A DNA stretch of 64,000 bases from Emydura subglobosa (GCA_007922225.1 ML679970.1:24544631-24608630), one strand, 5' to 3'; counted from the first letter of the stretch, positions 10,659 through 23,050 are shown. Notes: generated by a model from the sequence alone, not told the origin. Translations and numbers: made by a program.

Positions 10659-10952
10659 CAGTAGAACCTCAGAGTTACATACACCAGAGTTACGAACTGA
10701 CCAGTCAACCACACACCTCCTTTGGAAGCAGAAGTACACAATAAAGCAGCCACAGAGAGAAAGAAAAAAATGTAAACTACTAAAAAATAAAAGGGAAAGC
10801 AGCATTTTTCTTCTGCATAGTAGTGTTTCAAAGCTGTATTAAGTTAATGTTCAGTTGTAAATTTTTGAAAGAACAACCATAACATTTTGTTCAGAGTTAC
10901 AGAGTTACAAACAACCTCCGTTCCTGAGGTGTTCGTAACTGAGGTTCTACTG
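10659..10952. mobile_element. Tigger-like non-autonomous DNA transposon
   Basis: Ends CAGTAGAACCTCAG (10659) and CTGAGGTTCTACTG (to 10952) are perfect inverted repeats of 14 bp. Further inside, GAGTTACGAAC and GTTCGTAACT continue the symmetry. The end sequence and small size suggest a pogo/Tigger-type mariner MITE. These duplicate TA: the right flank is TA and the left flank is CA, which may be a decayed TA. No transposase remains. Confidence 0.75.
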
Positions 10953-11026
10953 TACGTTTAATGTCACTGTAATTATACAGCTAAATAAATAATAGGAAAC
11001 TGGACACTTACATATAGAGTATTCAG

Positions 11027-11138
11027 ATAGCAAGTGTGAAAAATCAGGACGGGGGTGGGGGGTAATGGGCACCTATATAACAAAAAGCCCTGAGTATTGG
11101 GACTGTCCCTATAAAATCAGAACATCTGGTCACCCTAC
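11027..11138. repeat. Short interspersed repeat (GGTCACCCTA type)
   Basis: AAGTGTGAAAAATCAGGAC opens the unit and AACATCTGGTCACCCTA closes it, with GGGACTGTCCCTATAAAATC between. From memory this is a frequent turtle repeat. The two ends are only weakly inverted. No coding capacity. Confidence 0.55.
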
Positions 11139-14100
11139 TTACATAGAATAAAGGGATAAAACCCTCATGGCTCAAGTCATAAGCCAGCTGCTTTTGGTAG
11201 GACTATATGTTATTACAAAGTTGTCCATAAAGTTTCTTGAATGTTCCTCTGAAAGATCTGGTATTCAACCACTGTCACAGGTAAGGTACTGAATTAGTTG
11301 GCCCTGTGTTCTGATTAAGTATGGCAATTTCTATGCAATCTTGTTTAGGAATTGAATTGAATAATAAAAGAGTCACATTCAACTCAAAAGGTGAAATTTT
11401 GTTCTGTTACTTTAGTCCAACAATTAAAACAAAGAAGAATTTGACCCAAATTATTTTGTCATCAGCATTTTAGTGACATTGAATTGCAGCGATAGCAGCA
11501 CCAAAATATTTAATGACAAAATTGGGAAATAAATTGTGACAATGTTTAAATCCATTAATCTTATAAACTATGGGGGGGAAAGGTAAGAGTCTTAAATGCT
11601 CCAACCTTATTGTTTGTAGCAGAAATCTCTCATAAGCTTGATTCAAGGATGTTTCAGCAAATTTCTACTTTTAACTAGCCATTTTGTGATTTTAAGGAGT
11701 GGGAGATTCAGAATGCTGAATGGTAATTCAAGGAGCTGAAAAGGGTAAAGATGCAAATTAGAAAATGTAACACACATGAAATTTTTCCTACAATTCTTTG
11801 CCTATGTATTTGCTGTTCACAAAAATATGAAGAATTTTCTCCCTAAATTAAAACATTGCAATTCAGTCTGAATAGAATAGTGTCCCTTTCAATATCACAA
11901 TAAGAGTCTGACTGTTCTATTGTAAGAGTTCAAGCAGTACTACTACAGGGTTATATCAGCAAAACTCAAATAATTTATGGGTATTGCATTAATTTGGGGA
12001 TCATGTATTGTAATACCTAGTAATTATGTAAATTATGGTTATAATTTGTTAATGCAAATCACAGTTTCATATGTTAAGTAGAAAAAATATGCGTAAATTA
12101 TGATGATGCCATAATACCACAGACATTTTCAACAGCTGCTATTGTGTTTGTGCCAAATGAGCAGTCCACTTCACACATGGTACTTATGAACTAAAAATTC
12201 CCCTGTGTCTATTTGCATTGCTCAGTATTTTGTTGTTCCTTCCAATTCAGGAACATCTGCAAACTTGGATAGCTTATTTGCATTGCCATCATTTCAACAC
12301 TGGGTTCTTATACTGGTCCTTTAACATTTCTATCTTCTAGTTCCAGTCTCCTTACTTAATCACATATCGTATATAATTTTTACAAGCTTTTTTCATTCAG
12401 CTGTGCACTCGTGTAGTATGTAGAGATTTGGCACATTTTTTAACATTAACCAATGTCCAGAATCTTTACAAAACTCCCGGCAGCTCAGTTAATTGCATCT
12501 CCTTGTGCTCCTGTCTGAGGGGCGTGGGTACAGAAATACCACCATAAGGAAAAATATCCAGATTGCATTGCATTGCTTATGGAAGCCATCTTTTTATTTT
12601 TTAAATATTCTTAGCTGCCACTGTTTGTCTTCTAAGAATTCCAACATATATTTGGAGACATACTTGGATTTTTTTCTTCAAACCATATTATTTTGCTTTA
12701 ATGACTTTAAGAATGTCTCAAGTCTTATCAAATACACGAGACTCATTTTCACTGAAGTAGTTCTAAGAAATTAGGACTTCTCTTGGATGCCTCTGGATGG
12801 AGAAGTGAACTCAGGGATTGCCCACCACGTCTTTTCTTTGTGACCAAAATGCTTCAGCTAGCCTCTGCTGGCTGAAAATGCTCAGTATTCACTTTCTGGC
12901 CCAGTAACTCCAATCATAGTAAATCAAGCTGCTTCTCCACTGACTCTCTGCAGCACAGCCACCATTGCTGGATCTCAACTGTACTAATATCAGCTTGCAT
13001 ACATCTTCACTCTTTATATTGTTCCAGCAACTCAGCAGTCTCAATTCAACAGCATTTGGATAGCCAGTTGGCAAGTCTACTTTTCAAATGCTTTTCCACA
13101 TTCTTACCTTCCGTCAGTCTTAGAGATAACACATTTGCTAGAAGTTGAGCACATCAAGTTTATTCAAAATGTTTTGCACTCACATTTTATGTAACCTCAG
13201 AATTTTTTTTTTTAAACCATGATTAAAATGTTCCCCTGTGCATATATTTAAGAAAAGAAACCTAGTATATTGTGGCTCAAAATACCTTTAAAAGTCTTTT
13301 AAAGCTTATGAAGCCATCAATAATTTTGGAAAGGAACAACTTCTTTTAAAAAGACATATGGATGCAGTGTAAATAAATGGAAAACTAATGATGTCTAAAT
13401 TCTCCAGGACATTAATTACTGTGTGGGAAAAACAAAACCAAATGACTGTGATTGTGATAACTAGATGATTTTATAACAGTTTGCCAGACTAAGGCATTGC
13501 CTTGCACATAATTCACAGTCAGAATTTCATCTGCAGGCACTAATTAAAAGAAAAATGGTCTGTAACCTATTTTCATCTGCCTTCTTTTTCCACAAACACT
13601 GTGGTCTAACACCCTTCTTTTTACCCCCTTTTATTCTCCTGGTTCTTTTGAAGAAAAAAAAAAAGCAACCTTTTTTTAGCTCTGCTTAACATACACCCAG
13701 AAATAATCACTTAAAAGAAAGCTTTAAGGATGCTTTATAGGTAGTAAAAAATGGGAAGTGACGGAATAAAGCAAGCAGGTAGTTTTTGCAACTGAAAAAG
13801 CATTATCCTTCTCCATTATGTTAAATGCTGTATGAAAAAACTAATCAAATGGCACCACTACTGTGGATTTTTAAAAAATATTGGGTACTGTCTGACAAAT
13901 TAGAACACACTATTCAGAGTTCCTTAATTCTATTTTTTTAAATAGGAAATTATTTCTCTAAGAACATGGTTTACTATACTTCTTCAAACAGGCAGTTATT
14001 CAAGCCCAAAAGTGTCTCAGTGCTTCATAACTGCAATGTCAATAACACTTGGGGTTTACTAGCAATTGCAGAATCATGGGCACAGGCGTTTGTCCTTAGA

Positions 14101-14229
14101 AAAGAGAACCTGATAAATCGTTCAGTGAGTTTGTGAAAAATTGGATGTTTGAAAAATACAATAAAGTCTAATTCCTGAAATAAATGGTTACACTCTACAG
14201 AAGATGTGGCTATGTCAGACATTTTTAGG
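11139..14229. other. Unassigned sequence
   Basis: About 3.1 kb without a gene or a confidently named repeat. The largest open frames (90-93 codons) have no recognisable domain. The part next to 14230 may include lost 3' sequence of the Ty3/gypsy element, but I see no LTR there. Confidence 0.5.
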
Positions 14230-14254
14230 TATCCACAATCAATGGGGTGTGAAC

Positions 14255-14610
14255 CACAAGCAACAGCCTTCTTAGTTGTTTTCACAGCTGATTCCACCGT
14301 ATCATTACTCTGTGGGTGGGGTAGTCAAACTCCCATTTATGTGCAAACTCCTTTAATTCTTTCATACTGGGGTCCATGTGAACACAGTGTTTGGAATGCC
14401 ATATCTAGCAAAGTGGGTCTTTGGTTTGCCAATCAGCTTGCTTCTTGCATCAGGCAGGGTATTCGCCTCCCAAATATTTGAAGAGTCGTCCACTGTAATC
14501 AAATATTGCTTTACCATTAAGGTAAGTAAGTCTGCTTCCATCTTTTCCCATGGACAGGTAGGCAGTTTATGTGCTAACAGTCTCCTTCTGCTAGTAGTTA
14601 TCACATGAAC
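14255..14610 (-). pseudogene. Ty3/gypsy integrase remnant
   Basis: An open stretch of about 80 codons (14604-14362) matches the integrase catalytic core of vertebrate gypsy elements. It includes RPWEKM-type entry (here CPWEKMEADL), the first catalytic Asp, YLITVDDSSNIWE with the position of the second block, and HFARYGIP. A later block, ESAVKTTKKA (about 14297-14268), matches the conserved region around the third catalytic residue (Glu). The match is lost after this, near 14255. The intervening stretch is frameshifted, and the zinc-binding N-terminal part upstream is barely recognisable. Confidence 0.85.
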
Positions 14611-14884
14611 ACCAACCTTGCAGTAAAATGTGGTTTATCATAGTCCGCTGAGCCTTTTCTCCCCAGCTTGCCTCTTGATGTTGTGTGTGTTTTTGGGGGG
14701 TTCCCCACTGCTTGCCGGAAAGTACCAACTTCACAGAAAAATGTGGTTTTTCAGAGTCCCATGTTCCTAAAAGGGACTCTAATTACTGGGATAATTAGAA
14801 GAAGGGTGCACTCAACCTCATTCCCGCAACAATTAATTCTGTGCACAATTCTTTCTCCGCCAACTCGCTGATGCTGGTTATATG

Positions 14885-15323
14885 CTCCCCACTCAAAGGG
14901 TCAGCTAACAGCAGTAATTGTTCTGGATAATATCTGATCTGTACATAGAAGAGCTGGAGTCACCTCATTATGTGCTGAAATCTCTTTGGAGGACTAAGAA
15001 GGGGCTTTGCCATGATTGCTTCTGCTACTGGGCGACCATAGGTGAGTTGATAGAATTGTTGTTCTTCAAATATCATAGCCAGAAGCATTTTTTCTGTTTT
15101 GGCATAGCCCTATTCAGTCTGTCAGGGCTCTGCTGGCATAAGTGATTGCCTGTTCCTTGAAAAGGGCTGTATTTTTCAGTGAGATTTCAGTGACCTCCCT
15201 GGAGTATCAGTGGCTCTCAAAGCAAGTAATACTTCAGGACAGGGGCATTAGTTATGTTTCAGCATATCAAATGCTTGCTGTTGGAGATGTGCCCAGTCCC
15301 ACTCCCCATCCTGCCTTAGGAGC
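14885..15323 (-). pseudogene. Ty3/gypsy RNase H remnant
   Basis: Minus-strand translation from about 15290 gives AFDMLK, then a degraded section, then GYAKTEKMLLAMIFEEQQFY (about 15105-15045), AEAIMAKPL and PKRFQHIMR (about 14990-14965). These correspond to the tyrosine-glutamate stretch and the following blocks of gypsy RNase H. At least three in-frame stops and a few frameshifts break it. It follows the RT domain directly, as in all gypsy polyproteins. Confidence 0.8.
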
Positions 15324-15990
15324 TCATGTATAGGGTTCCACTACTGCAGCCAGGTTTGGCAGAACTTGGACAGAAAATGTATCATTGCTGTGAAGTGCCC
15401 CTTTTACATGCACTGGAGCTAGCATGTCTCTGATAGCTTTAATCTTACTGAGATCTTCTTTCAGGCCCTTTGCTGCATGCAGATGTCCAACGTATATCAC
15501 CTCACAATGTTGGAGTCTCATTTGTCTTGGGTTGAGTTTTATAATTCTTCTTCCTGCACTGCTATAGAAAAGCTTGTGGTTTTCTGACATGGTTTCATTC
15601 ATCCTAGGTATCAACTCCCTTCACCGACAATGAGGATACCTGCAATTATTTTACCCCAGGCAGTCCTTCCAGCACTTGGACGAATCTTCTCTGGAGCACC
15701 TCTGGTGCTGGGTTTATGCTCCTTGCCATGCACAGCCATCTGTAGCAACCAAATGGTGTTGCAAAGGTTGTCATCTGGGCCCTTTAATCCAGGCTTGTGC
15801 CAAAACCCATTCTCACATCACAGAGCGTAAAGATTCTGACTTTGGAGAGTTCTGGCAGGATGTCAGCAATTGAGAGTAGTGGATAGTGGCATCCTTTCAG
15901 TGCCTGGTTCAGTGGCTTTGAGTCTATGCAGAGATGCAATTTGCCTGATGGCTTCTTTGCCACTGCCATGCTACTCATCCAGCTGTACAT
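15324..15990 (-). pseudogene. Ty3/gypsy reverse transcriptase remnant, catalytic Asp pair lost
   Basis: Blocks in order are KKPSGKLHLCIDSKPLNQAL, HYPLLSIADILPELSKVR and FTLCDVRMGFG (15990-15784), then TTFATPFGCYRW and NPAPEVLQRRF (about 15760-15680). The 15614-15324 frame holds IKLNPRQMRL, VIYVGHL and KIKAIRDMLAP, the thumb and connection. At about 15632-15643 the palm motif that should carry the two catalytic Asp codons reads Ala-Gly-Ile-Leu, one codon short. A 3-bp deletion plus substitution thus removed both metal-binding residues. Several further stops and shifts occur. The family assignment is firm. Confidence 0.9.
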
Positions 15991-16189
15991 GTGCTATTTA
16001 TACCCCTGCTCTGCAGACTTTCGAGCTCCTTGTGTATTGGATTACATATAGCCACTGGAAATTCTTTGTAATAAACACAAGTTTCCACTGTGAGGCCTAC
16101 TTCCAATCACAGCTTTTCTTTGCGGCACCCATTACCTTTGAAAACATCCCCATATGCTATTAGAATGGTTTTATTGTCCCTGGAACTCC

Positions 16190-16480
16190 TCCTTTAGCTT
16201 CTTGCACAGCAGCTATAAAATTCTGATGTGGCACCTTGATCAGCAACTTGGCTAGCATGACTGAGGGGTCTTTGGTGCTTATCATCCACCACCACAAATT
16301 CAGTTAGTACATCTCTTCTTTTCTGGATTAGTTGTAATGAGGTCACATTTTCCTAGAGGTTGTCATTACGTTCTCATTGTACATTATTAGATTGCAGCTG
16401 CTTTTTGTAATGGGTGTGTTCGGGTCCAATTCATCCTAAGGAATCACACTGCAGGAGGCCCTGCTATCCAGCTAAAACAG
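16190..16480 (-). pseudogene. Ty3/gypsy protease remnant
   Basis: The minus strand near 16478-16440 encodes LDSRASCSVIP, the active-site region of retroviral-type aspartic proteases. The catalytic Asp is kept, but the normally invariant Gly of the D-T/S-G triad is Arg. Downstream, FVVV-like text is degraded to LNLWWWM and the domain is broken by stops. It lies between the zinc knuckle and RT, as expected. Confidence 0.75.
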
Positions 16481-16589
16481 ATTATTTCCCTATTACCACT
16501 GTTGCATGCACAGAGGTCAGTATTGTCCAATATTGCTTTCCTGTCCCGACATCCTGAATCTGATATGCTGTTAGACTCAAGGAAAGAGT

Positions 16590-17316
16590 AATGACGTCAT
16601 CTCTGCTGTCTGATTTGCCATCTCCCCTTGTACAAGTTTGACTTAATTTTTCTGAGAGATGCTTCCACACACTACTAAAATGATTCAACTTCCCACATTC
16701 CTTGCAATGCTGTCCTAGTGTGGGGCACTTCTCCATTACTTGCTCATGCTGTTCTCCACGGTAAATGCATCTCCCAATGGCTATGGAACCCTGGCCACCT
16801 ACTTTCCTTCACTGTTGTCTCACTGCATGTACATCTGAGGGTGTTGTGCTTCCTAGAGTTTTCATTCTCTCTCTTGAAGCTTCGACTGCAGGACCCATGA
16901 GTAAACATCTGGCTAATGTAAGATTGCCTTCCTGGATCAGCCACTTCCACAAGTGGTGATCCCAAGTGCCACAATCTGTCCTGACCTGAATTAATGAGTG
17001 TTTCAAGTCCCCAAAATTGCACATAGCTGCCAACTTGCATAAGACAGTAACACAGGAGTCTATTCCCCCCCATCTTTGGACTGGTCTCAAGTGAAAAACT
17101 TGTCACTCCATTGTTGTGTTTTGTTTTGGGGAGCAATAGTTTCCCAGGGCTGTTGGAAAACTTAAGGCAATGGTGAGCTTCAGAGTGGTACAGACCTCTC
17201 TGCCTTGTTCCCCAATCAGATAAAACAAATTTTACTTTTCTGTTATTGTCTGTGCACAGCTCAAACTCCTCCTTCCACCAGTCCATTGCTGGGCTAGTTT
17301 TGTGTCTGCAAAATCT
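16590..17316 (-). pseudogene. Ty3/gypsy gag remnant with defective zinc knuckle
   Basis: The gag part shows WWKEEFEL near its start, then in another frame CNFGDLKHSLIQVRTDCG (about 17025-16970) and EGNLTLARCLLMGPAVEAS. These match the conserved capsid C-terminal region of vertebrate gypsy elements. Further on, HCKECGKLNHFSSVW (about 16710-16665) is a CCHC knuckle whose last Cys is Trp. A 203-codon frame (17355-16744) crosses the region but covers gag in the wrong frame for part of its length. Confidence 0.8.
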
Positions 17317-17361
17317 CAGGCTCCAAGGGGCTTCAGACCAAATTCCAAGGCTCATGCTGCC

Positions 17362-17590
17362 AGCTATTCACTTAAAAGAATTCACAGCTCAGATACTACC
17401 ACCATGTATCCTTAGCAAAGAGTGAAGCTGAATGCAGGTTGAGTTGAATAGAACATTAATAAACAACACTCTGTCCATGTGGCTGAGTTGCTTCCAGCCC
17501 AACTCTTCACATTCCTGGTTTTCCTGGTGACTCCTCAGTAACAGGCTTTCCAGGGAACATGGACCCTCTGACTTCAGTTCCATTGATCAT
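17362..17590 (-). repeat. Possible LTR and primer-binding region of the gypsy element
   Basis: Reading the minus strand, the sequence just before gag is TGGCAGCATGAG (17363-17352), like a tRNA primer-binding site starting with TGG. Before it lie about 225 bp without coding similarity, including AATAAACAACACTC-type text near a possible polyadenylation signal. No second LTR was found for comparison, so this is a tentative call. Confidence 0.35.
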
Positions 17591-18840
17591 GATACAGATG
17601 TAACTAATATTAATGAGATGAAATTAATCAAAAGGAAATTTAGGGTAACAATCAGTAAATATTTCCTAAATATGATGTGATAAATAGAAAAATAATCTCT
17701 CAAAGAAGGAAGTGGACACCACTTTGTTTGAGTCATTTGAAAGTGGACTGAACAAAGTTTTGGTGAATATATGGTAAAAGGAACCAATCTTCATTACCAG
17801 AGAAATTAGATATTGAACAGGTCTCATCCGTCTGTAAAATCTATGAGGCTACGAAACTGAAAGACAAATTGATTTTTCTTTTTATGGTTGAAAATATTGC
17901 AATGCTGGAGGAAGGGAGAAACAAAATAGATTAATAAGCGTGGACTGTAACTCTCTAAATTCATTTCACTTTTGTTTTCTTCTGTAAATTCTTCACCAAC
18001 TTCTTTGCTTCCTGATCTGAGCAAAAACTAGAAGCAACATCATTAAATACAAAAATACAAGAGTCTGTTGTATTGATAATTTCAGCCAGATGAAACAAAG
18101 AGCTATATGAAATGTAAGAAATTGTCCAGCTCTTGCAAGATTTTCAAACTGATTTGTATCCAAACTTAGGTGCTTATCCAGATTTCTGAATCTTCTGACG
18201 TTTTTATATTGCCAGCAAGCTAATTCTGAACCATTGTGCCCATCTTGAATGGCAGAATTTAGAAGAACATAAATAACTGTACCTATGTCCTTGTAGATTG
18301 TTGATGAATATTCATCAGTATTTTGGAGGCTGAATACTCACCAAAATTTATCATTTTGAATCAGATGCAAGTACCATTAATGCCCAGCATGGAAGAGTTA
18401 ACTCAAGACAAAGCTCTAAATAAACCCGACTACCAATTAGTTCTACTTCTTAAACCAAGTAAATTGTAATTTGTGATAATGCAACATAATTATAGTAAAA
18501 AAAACCTTAAAGAGACTAAAATATATTTAAAAAATTGTTAATGTGATAGTAAGATTAGAATCTTATTGAGCTTCATGGAATTTTAATGATATCCATAATC
18601 CAAAGCCTCATTAGTCACATACAGCATCCTGATTATCCCATGCAACATTCATCTAAATTGTAAGGTTAAATATGTAATTTTATAGAAAAATGGTTTAAAA
18701 ACTTGAATTATGTTAAAACCAAGTTAAATTAAATAGTCCAGGTCAATTAAAAGTTATGAGTGTTTATTGACTACCGCAAATAAAAACAAATGCAGTAACT
18801 TATACAGAGGAGCCACAAAATAGCATTGATGAAAATATCT
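17591..18840. other. Unassigned sequence
   Basis: AT-rich, no gene or repeat family recognised. Open frames are at most 66 codons. Confidence 0.5.
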
Positions 18841-18980
18841 AGATCTTACATAGCACTTTTAAATAATAGATCTCAAAGTGCTTTACAAAGGAGGTCCGTA
18901 TCAGTAGGGAATTAGAATGTTCAACAATGCATGCTGCAACAAAGGAAAACAGGAAGAAGTGTGATTCAAACCCATTATTG
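18841..18980 (+). mobile_element. MIR-like SINE fragment
   Basis: AGATCTCAAAGTGCTTTACA-type text (18869-18889), followed by AAGGAGGTCCGTATCAGTA, corresponds to the MIR/CORE-SINE family as it occurs in turtles. The later part (GATTCAAACCCATTATT) fits the usual continuation. Tail boundaries are vague. Confidence 0.6.
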
Positions 18981-21900
18981 AAAGTAAACCATGTATGTCA
19001 AAGGACGGACATATTACCATTTTATCAGTACAAGAGGGTACTTATTATAGGAAGATTGTAGACATGCATCAGACTGCAGAAGAGAAATAAAAATGGGAGA
19101 GCATAAACTATACTACAAAAAAGGAAAAATCGTTCTTCTCTTTACTAGAAGAAAAAGAAATGCAAGCATGTCAACCAGAACTAGACAAGCTTCAGAAATT
19201 CTTTTCTAAACGTAAGAGGAACAAAGTGTCACCTGACTGGTAGAAAACTGGCTCCTGAAAGCAGCTTTACATTCATGCAAGTCCTTTCAAAGACCAGAAG
19301 CTGATATATTTAGACTTAAGTAGCAATCAGTGTCACAAATAATGAACATAAGATATAATGAAAAGAGCTGGTCTGCATATTGATTTTCTCAAGACTGCAT
19401 GCATGGCTGTAGACTTACTACACACTGTTGGCATGAGAGGCAGTTATCACATGCAGTTGTGAAGACCCCTTTTTGTGATAATCATATTAAAATTAATGAT
19501 CAATGATCCTCTGAAAATTCAGGAGCATTGTTTGAATTCCAACCTCAACCTGATCCTAACTTTCTGTCTTCAAAGGTTTTTAGGTACTAAAACAACAAAA
19601 AGTTATTATTCCCTATTAAGATGCCACAAAATAAAAGATGGGGATGGGTCATAAATTAATTCTTATCCACCTTTACTTAAATGCAGAGCCTGGCTGGGGT
19701 TTGGTCTTGTCCAGAATGAACAAGAACACACTTTAATTATGCTTTCTTCACAGACTTCTTTGATGACAGCCAAAAGATTTCAAGGTCTTATTGGTGTTCA
19801 AGCATGGTCCATTTGGCTGAATAAAAAAGAAATGCCCTTCCAGGTATTCTTGCACATGATATAGTCAATTGCTACATCCCAAGGGACATCTCTGTGGACA
19901 GAGCATGCTACGGGTAAAGACAGGCAATGGGTGGCCCTTGTAGAGTATTCAAAGATATAGACGACAGTGAATTAGAGAAATCATTATTTCTCTGCTGTAA
20001 GGGGTGCCAAGTAGCACCCCCCTATAGTGAAAGTTGCATATTTCATAATGCATTATAATTATAATTTTCCATTTTCACATGCTCATAACATTCCCAAACA
20101 TTTGTAGTTAGGACTAAAGTTTTCTATGCCTTATCTGGGCTCAACAATCAATGTGGCGCTACCTAAGTGCCAAGTATCATTGTAAGCAGCTCTTTTGTAA
20201 ATCAGCATGATACAATACTTGAAACTACACACAGCACCTAATGAACAATATCCCCTTTGCTTGACTTTTGATAAGGTGAAATGCTGCTGCACACATAAAG
20301 GGGAAAATAATCAGTTTTGAAATCTCAGGAGAAAGCAGGACTTCTTGCAAGAATTCTAGTCCTCCAGTTTCTCTCCAAGTTAGCAATACCAAGAAAATAC
20401 CTGCCTGGCTGAATTTGGCTAAAACCAAAACGTGCAGAGGTATCAAGCAAAATTTTAAACTTACCAAAAATGTAAAAAAATATTCATGTTTGGTCCAATT
20501 CAGACAGAAGTATCAAAATACGTGACAAGCATTTTGTTTTAATTATTTACAACAAATATTTCAAAAGAATACCTTGTGAAATAGCTATACTGCACTGTAA
20601 AACACTGGAAAAATACAAATTTTATGTTATACTAATGTTCATCACCACTGTGTACACTGACTACACAGCGTTGTGTGATGAGTAGTCTGCAATCTAATGA
20701 ATAGGCTACAGGGACCAAAGGGATTTCTGCTATGTGTGATAATGGCAGAGCCAGAATACATCTCATTTTTCATACAGCTTCATGAAAAACCATGTCTACA
20801 TTGCATATTTTTCTGGTACTAGATAGTAAACTGAGAAGGCTGTTTCTACTAAGACAAGTACAGCAGTGACTGTACTGATACAGCAGTAGCCATTCCAAAT
20901 AGCATTGATTAACAATCCTTTTTATTGAAAACCACCACCAAAAGTGGAAAGATATTCCAGTAGTTTTAATATCTGAAAATACAAGAATAAAATACAGGGT
21001 TTGTAGCACAACAGTTATATTTCTACTAATATCTCCAGAACACTGAAATCCACTAAAATCCTATCTCCTGATATTGTTTGGCACAGAAGACGAAAATGCA
21101 ATAATCTTCTTGGGACCCAAAGGAATTAAAGAAGAGACATCTGAAAAGAGGTTGTGTTGTCCTTTACACTAAAGACAATCAGGACTTGACCCAAAAAGTA
21201 TGTCATAATTGTAGCTTGTTATGTCACGTCAGATTAATAATTACTAATGGAAACTATCCTGGACAGAATTTGAAACAAACAAAAAAAACACATACAGTGG
21301 ATGTGTGGATATCCATAAAAAAAGTACACCACCAATTTTTGTTGTTTTATAACAGAGTTGGGGTTTGTTTGTTTTTTATGGTTTATGAAGCAAAGCCAAG
21401 ACATATAATTTATCCCAGGAATGTGTCTTACTTTATTCTATGAACAATGATAAATCCAAAGAATATTATATTACTTTTAAAAAAACTACTACTAAAAACA
21501 GGATGAAAATTGATTAGGAACTATAAAAACTATTTTAAAAATGAATGTTAAAAGAGAAAAAGAAAAGGAAATAAAAGACAAAAAGTGGAGTAGACAGAAT
21601 AGAAATAGAGAAGGAGGAAGTGAGGAGGATTTTTATATAGTTTCTTTTGAGAGGTTCCTCTGCTTTCTTTTTGTTACAAATCTTTCCCTGACTGCCTCCT
21701 CTATCTGAGAAACCTAGCAATGTCACTAAAATAGGCATTTTAGTTTGGCAAATATAAAACTAGAGTTTAGTATCTATTGTATCAAAGTTTTTGAAGGTAC
21801 AAAGATTGAAACCATTCACTCATTTAAAAAAAAGTAATTGTGAAAATGCATCATCAATCTTGTATGATATAGCAGTGTATTCGGCAACTGTTGCTTTCCC

Positions 21901-22929
21901 ATTGACAAAAAAGCAGATTAAAATTGGGTAAAATATTCATTCAGAATGTTTTTCCATTAACAGTTCCCTGTTTGAATTTGGAAACAAGCATTTTAGCAAT
22001 TTTTCACATTTGCAAAAGCTTTTGATTAATTTTTACATAAAATATTTTCCACTATCTTGATATCTATTTTAGAGGGACCAGAAGGAAAGCCTGTACATGT
22101 CAACACAAGGCTACAAGCCAAGAGCAAAACTGTTCTATTATGACTCTCGCCACGGATCGGCCTTGTAATACTTTGCACTTACAGTATGTATCACTTCACA
22201 AATACTTGGTAGGTTTTTGCTCACTCCTATAAAGCCTAAGGCAATACATCAGGGCACATGGCAAAGCTAATCTCTTTTCACAGGCATTTAAAAATGGGTG
22301 GAAATTGTTGGGGGGGAGGGGAGAGGAGGAATTTGATAATTTAAGCAATGATTGCTACTCTGAGGAGGAAGGGGGTAAAATGGTTTACAGCCAAGGTCAC
22401 CCTACCCCGGCCCCCCCCCCCCCTCCCCGACCCACACACTCTCTCCAGACCCAGAACTTCACAGATGAGATTCTGAACTTCGACAGCACTAGGACCCATA
22501 GAGTCCCGCCCTGCTGTTACGTGACATTGAGGAAAAACTGCATGGAGTATCCAGCCAGAGCTCAAACTGGTAGTAAGAGCTGCAGATGTGCTTTACACAG
22601 ACTCCTTGGAATACTGATGTCAGGACATTTTCTGTGGTTTTGCCTGGACATTCTCTCCCCTGTGCTGATTGGCTCTTGGCTCCACTTCCTCACCTCAATC
22701 TCTTCATTTCAGCCTCACGCCACACCTGCCTCTCCCACCCTTCTACTTTCTACCCAGCCTGCCCTCCCACTCCCTTTCCATCAATGTCCCTTCACTTTCC
22801 ATTTAGTTGGTTTAGTTAATCCTTCCTCCCTCCCCACCCAAAAAAATCATGGAACTAAAATGTTTGCAGCCATCATGTTGTTCATTTTTGCTTGTATATT
22901 ATATCCTTTTCTCCTATCTTGTGCCTGTC
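18981..22929. other. Unassigned sequence with purine tract and C13 run
   Basis: About 3.9 kb without a recognised gene. A purine-rich tract lies at about 21548-21635. A C13 run at 22411-22423 follows CCCCGG. The longest open frame of the window (22305-22946, 213 codons, plus strand) crosses the C-run and pyrimidine-rich text and ends in an L2 tail. It has no domain and is judged fortuitous. Confidence 0.5.
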
Positions 22930-23050
22930 TTGTCTATCTAAACTGAAAGCTCTTTGAGGCAAGGACTGAATACTACTGTGTTTGTAGAGCACCTAGTGCA
23001 ATGGGACATCTATCTTGGCTGTTCTGTGGGCACTGCTGTAATAAACATTA
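22930..23050 (+). mobile_element. L2-like LINE 3' tail
   Basis: AAACTGAAAGCTCTTTGAGG, then CAAGGACTGAATACT, GAGCACCTAGTGCAATGGG and a tail TGCTGTAATAAACATTATTA reproduce the L2-type 3' end. The orientation is plus. It also explains the last codons of the 213-codon frame that runs into it. Confidence 0.75.

Larger units (their letters stand above)
14230..17590 (-). mobile_element. Decayed Ty3/gypsy LTR retrotransposon
   Basis: Read on the minus strand, the segment carries gag, zinc knuckle, protease, reverse transcriptase, RNase H and integrase in that order. RT-RNase H before integrase is diagnostic for Ty3/gypsy. Every domain has stops or frameshifts, so nothing can be expressed as a full protein. 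The gag side is followed by a possible LTR (17362-17590). No matching LTR was seen beyond the integrase end near 14230, so that end appears truncated. It is the largest mobile element in the window. Confidence 0.9.

Noticed and set aside
12180..12420. Possible reverse-oriented CR1 stretch (ATCTGCAAACTTGGATAGC)
   Set aside because: Only one short block fits. The neighbouring text does not follow the CR1 order.
16744..17355. 203-codon minus-strand frame as an intact gene
   Set aside because: It lies in the gypsy gag region but is out of frame with the recognisable gag blocks for part of its length. It is a relic.
22305..22946. 213-codon plus-strand open frame, the longest in the window
   Set aside because: It crosses a C13 run and pyrimidine-rich text, has no domain, and its last codons are an L2 tail.
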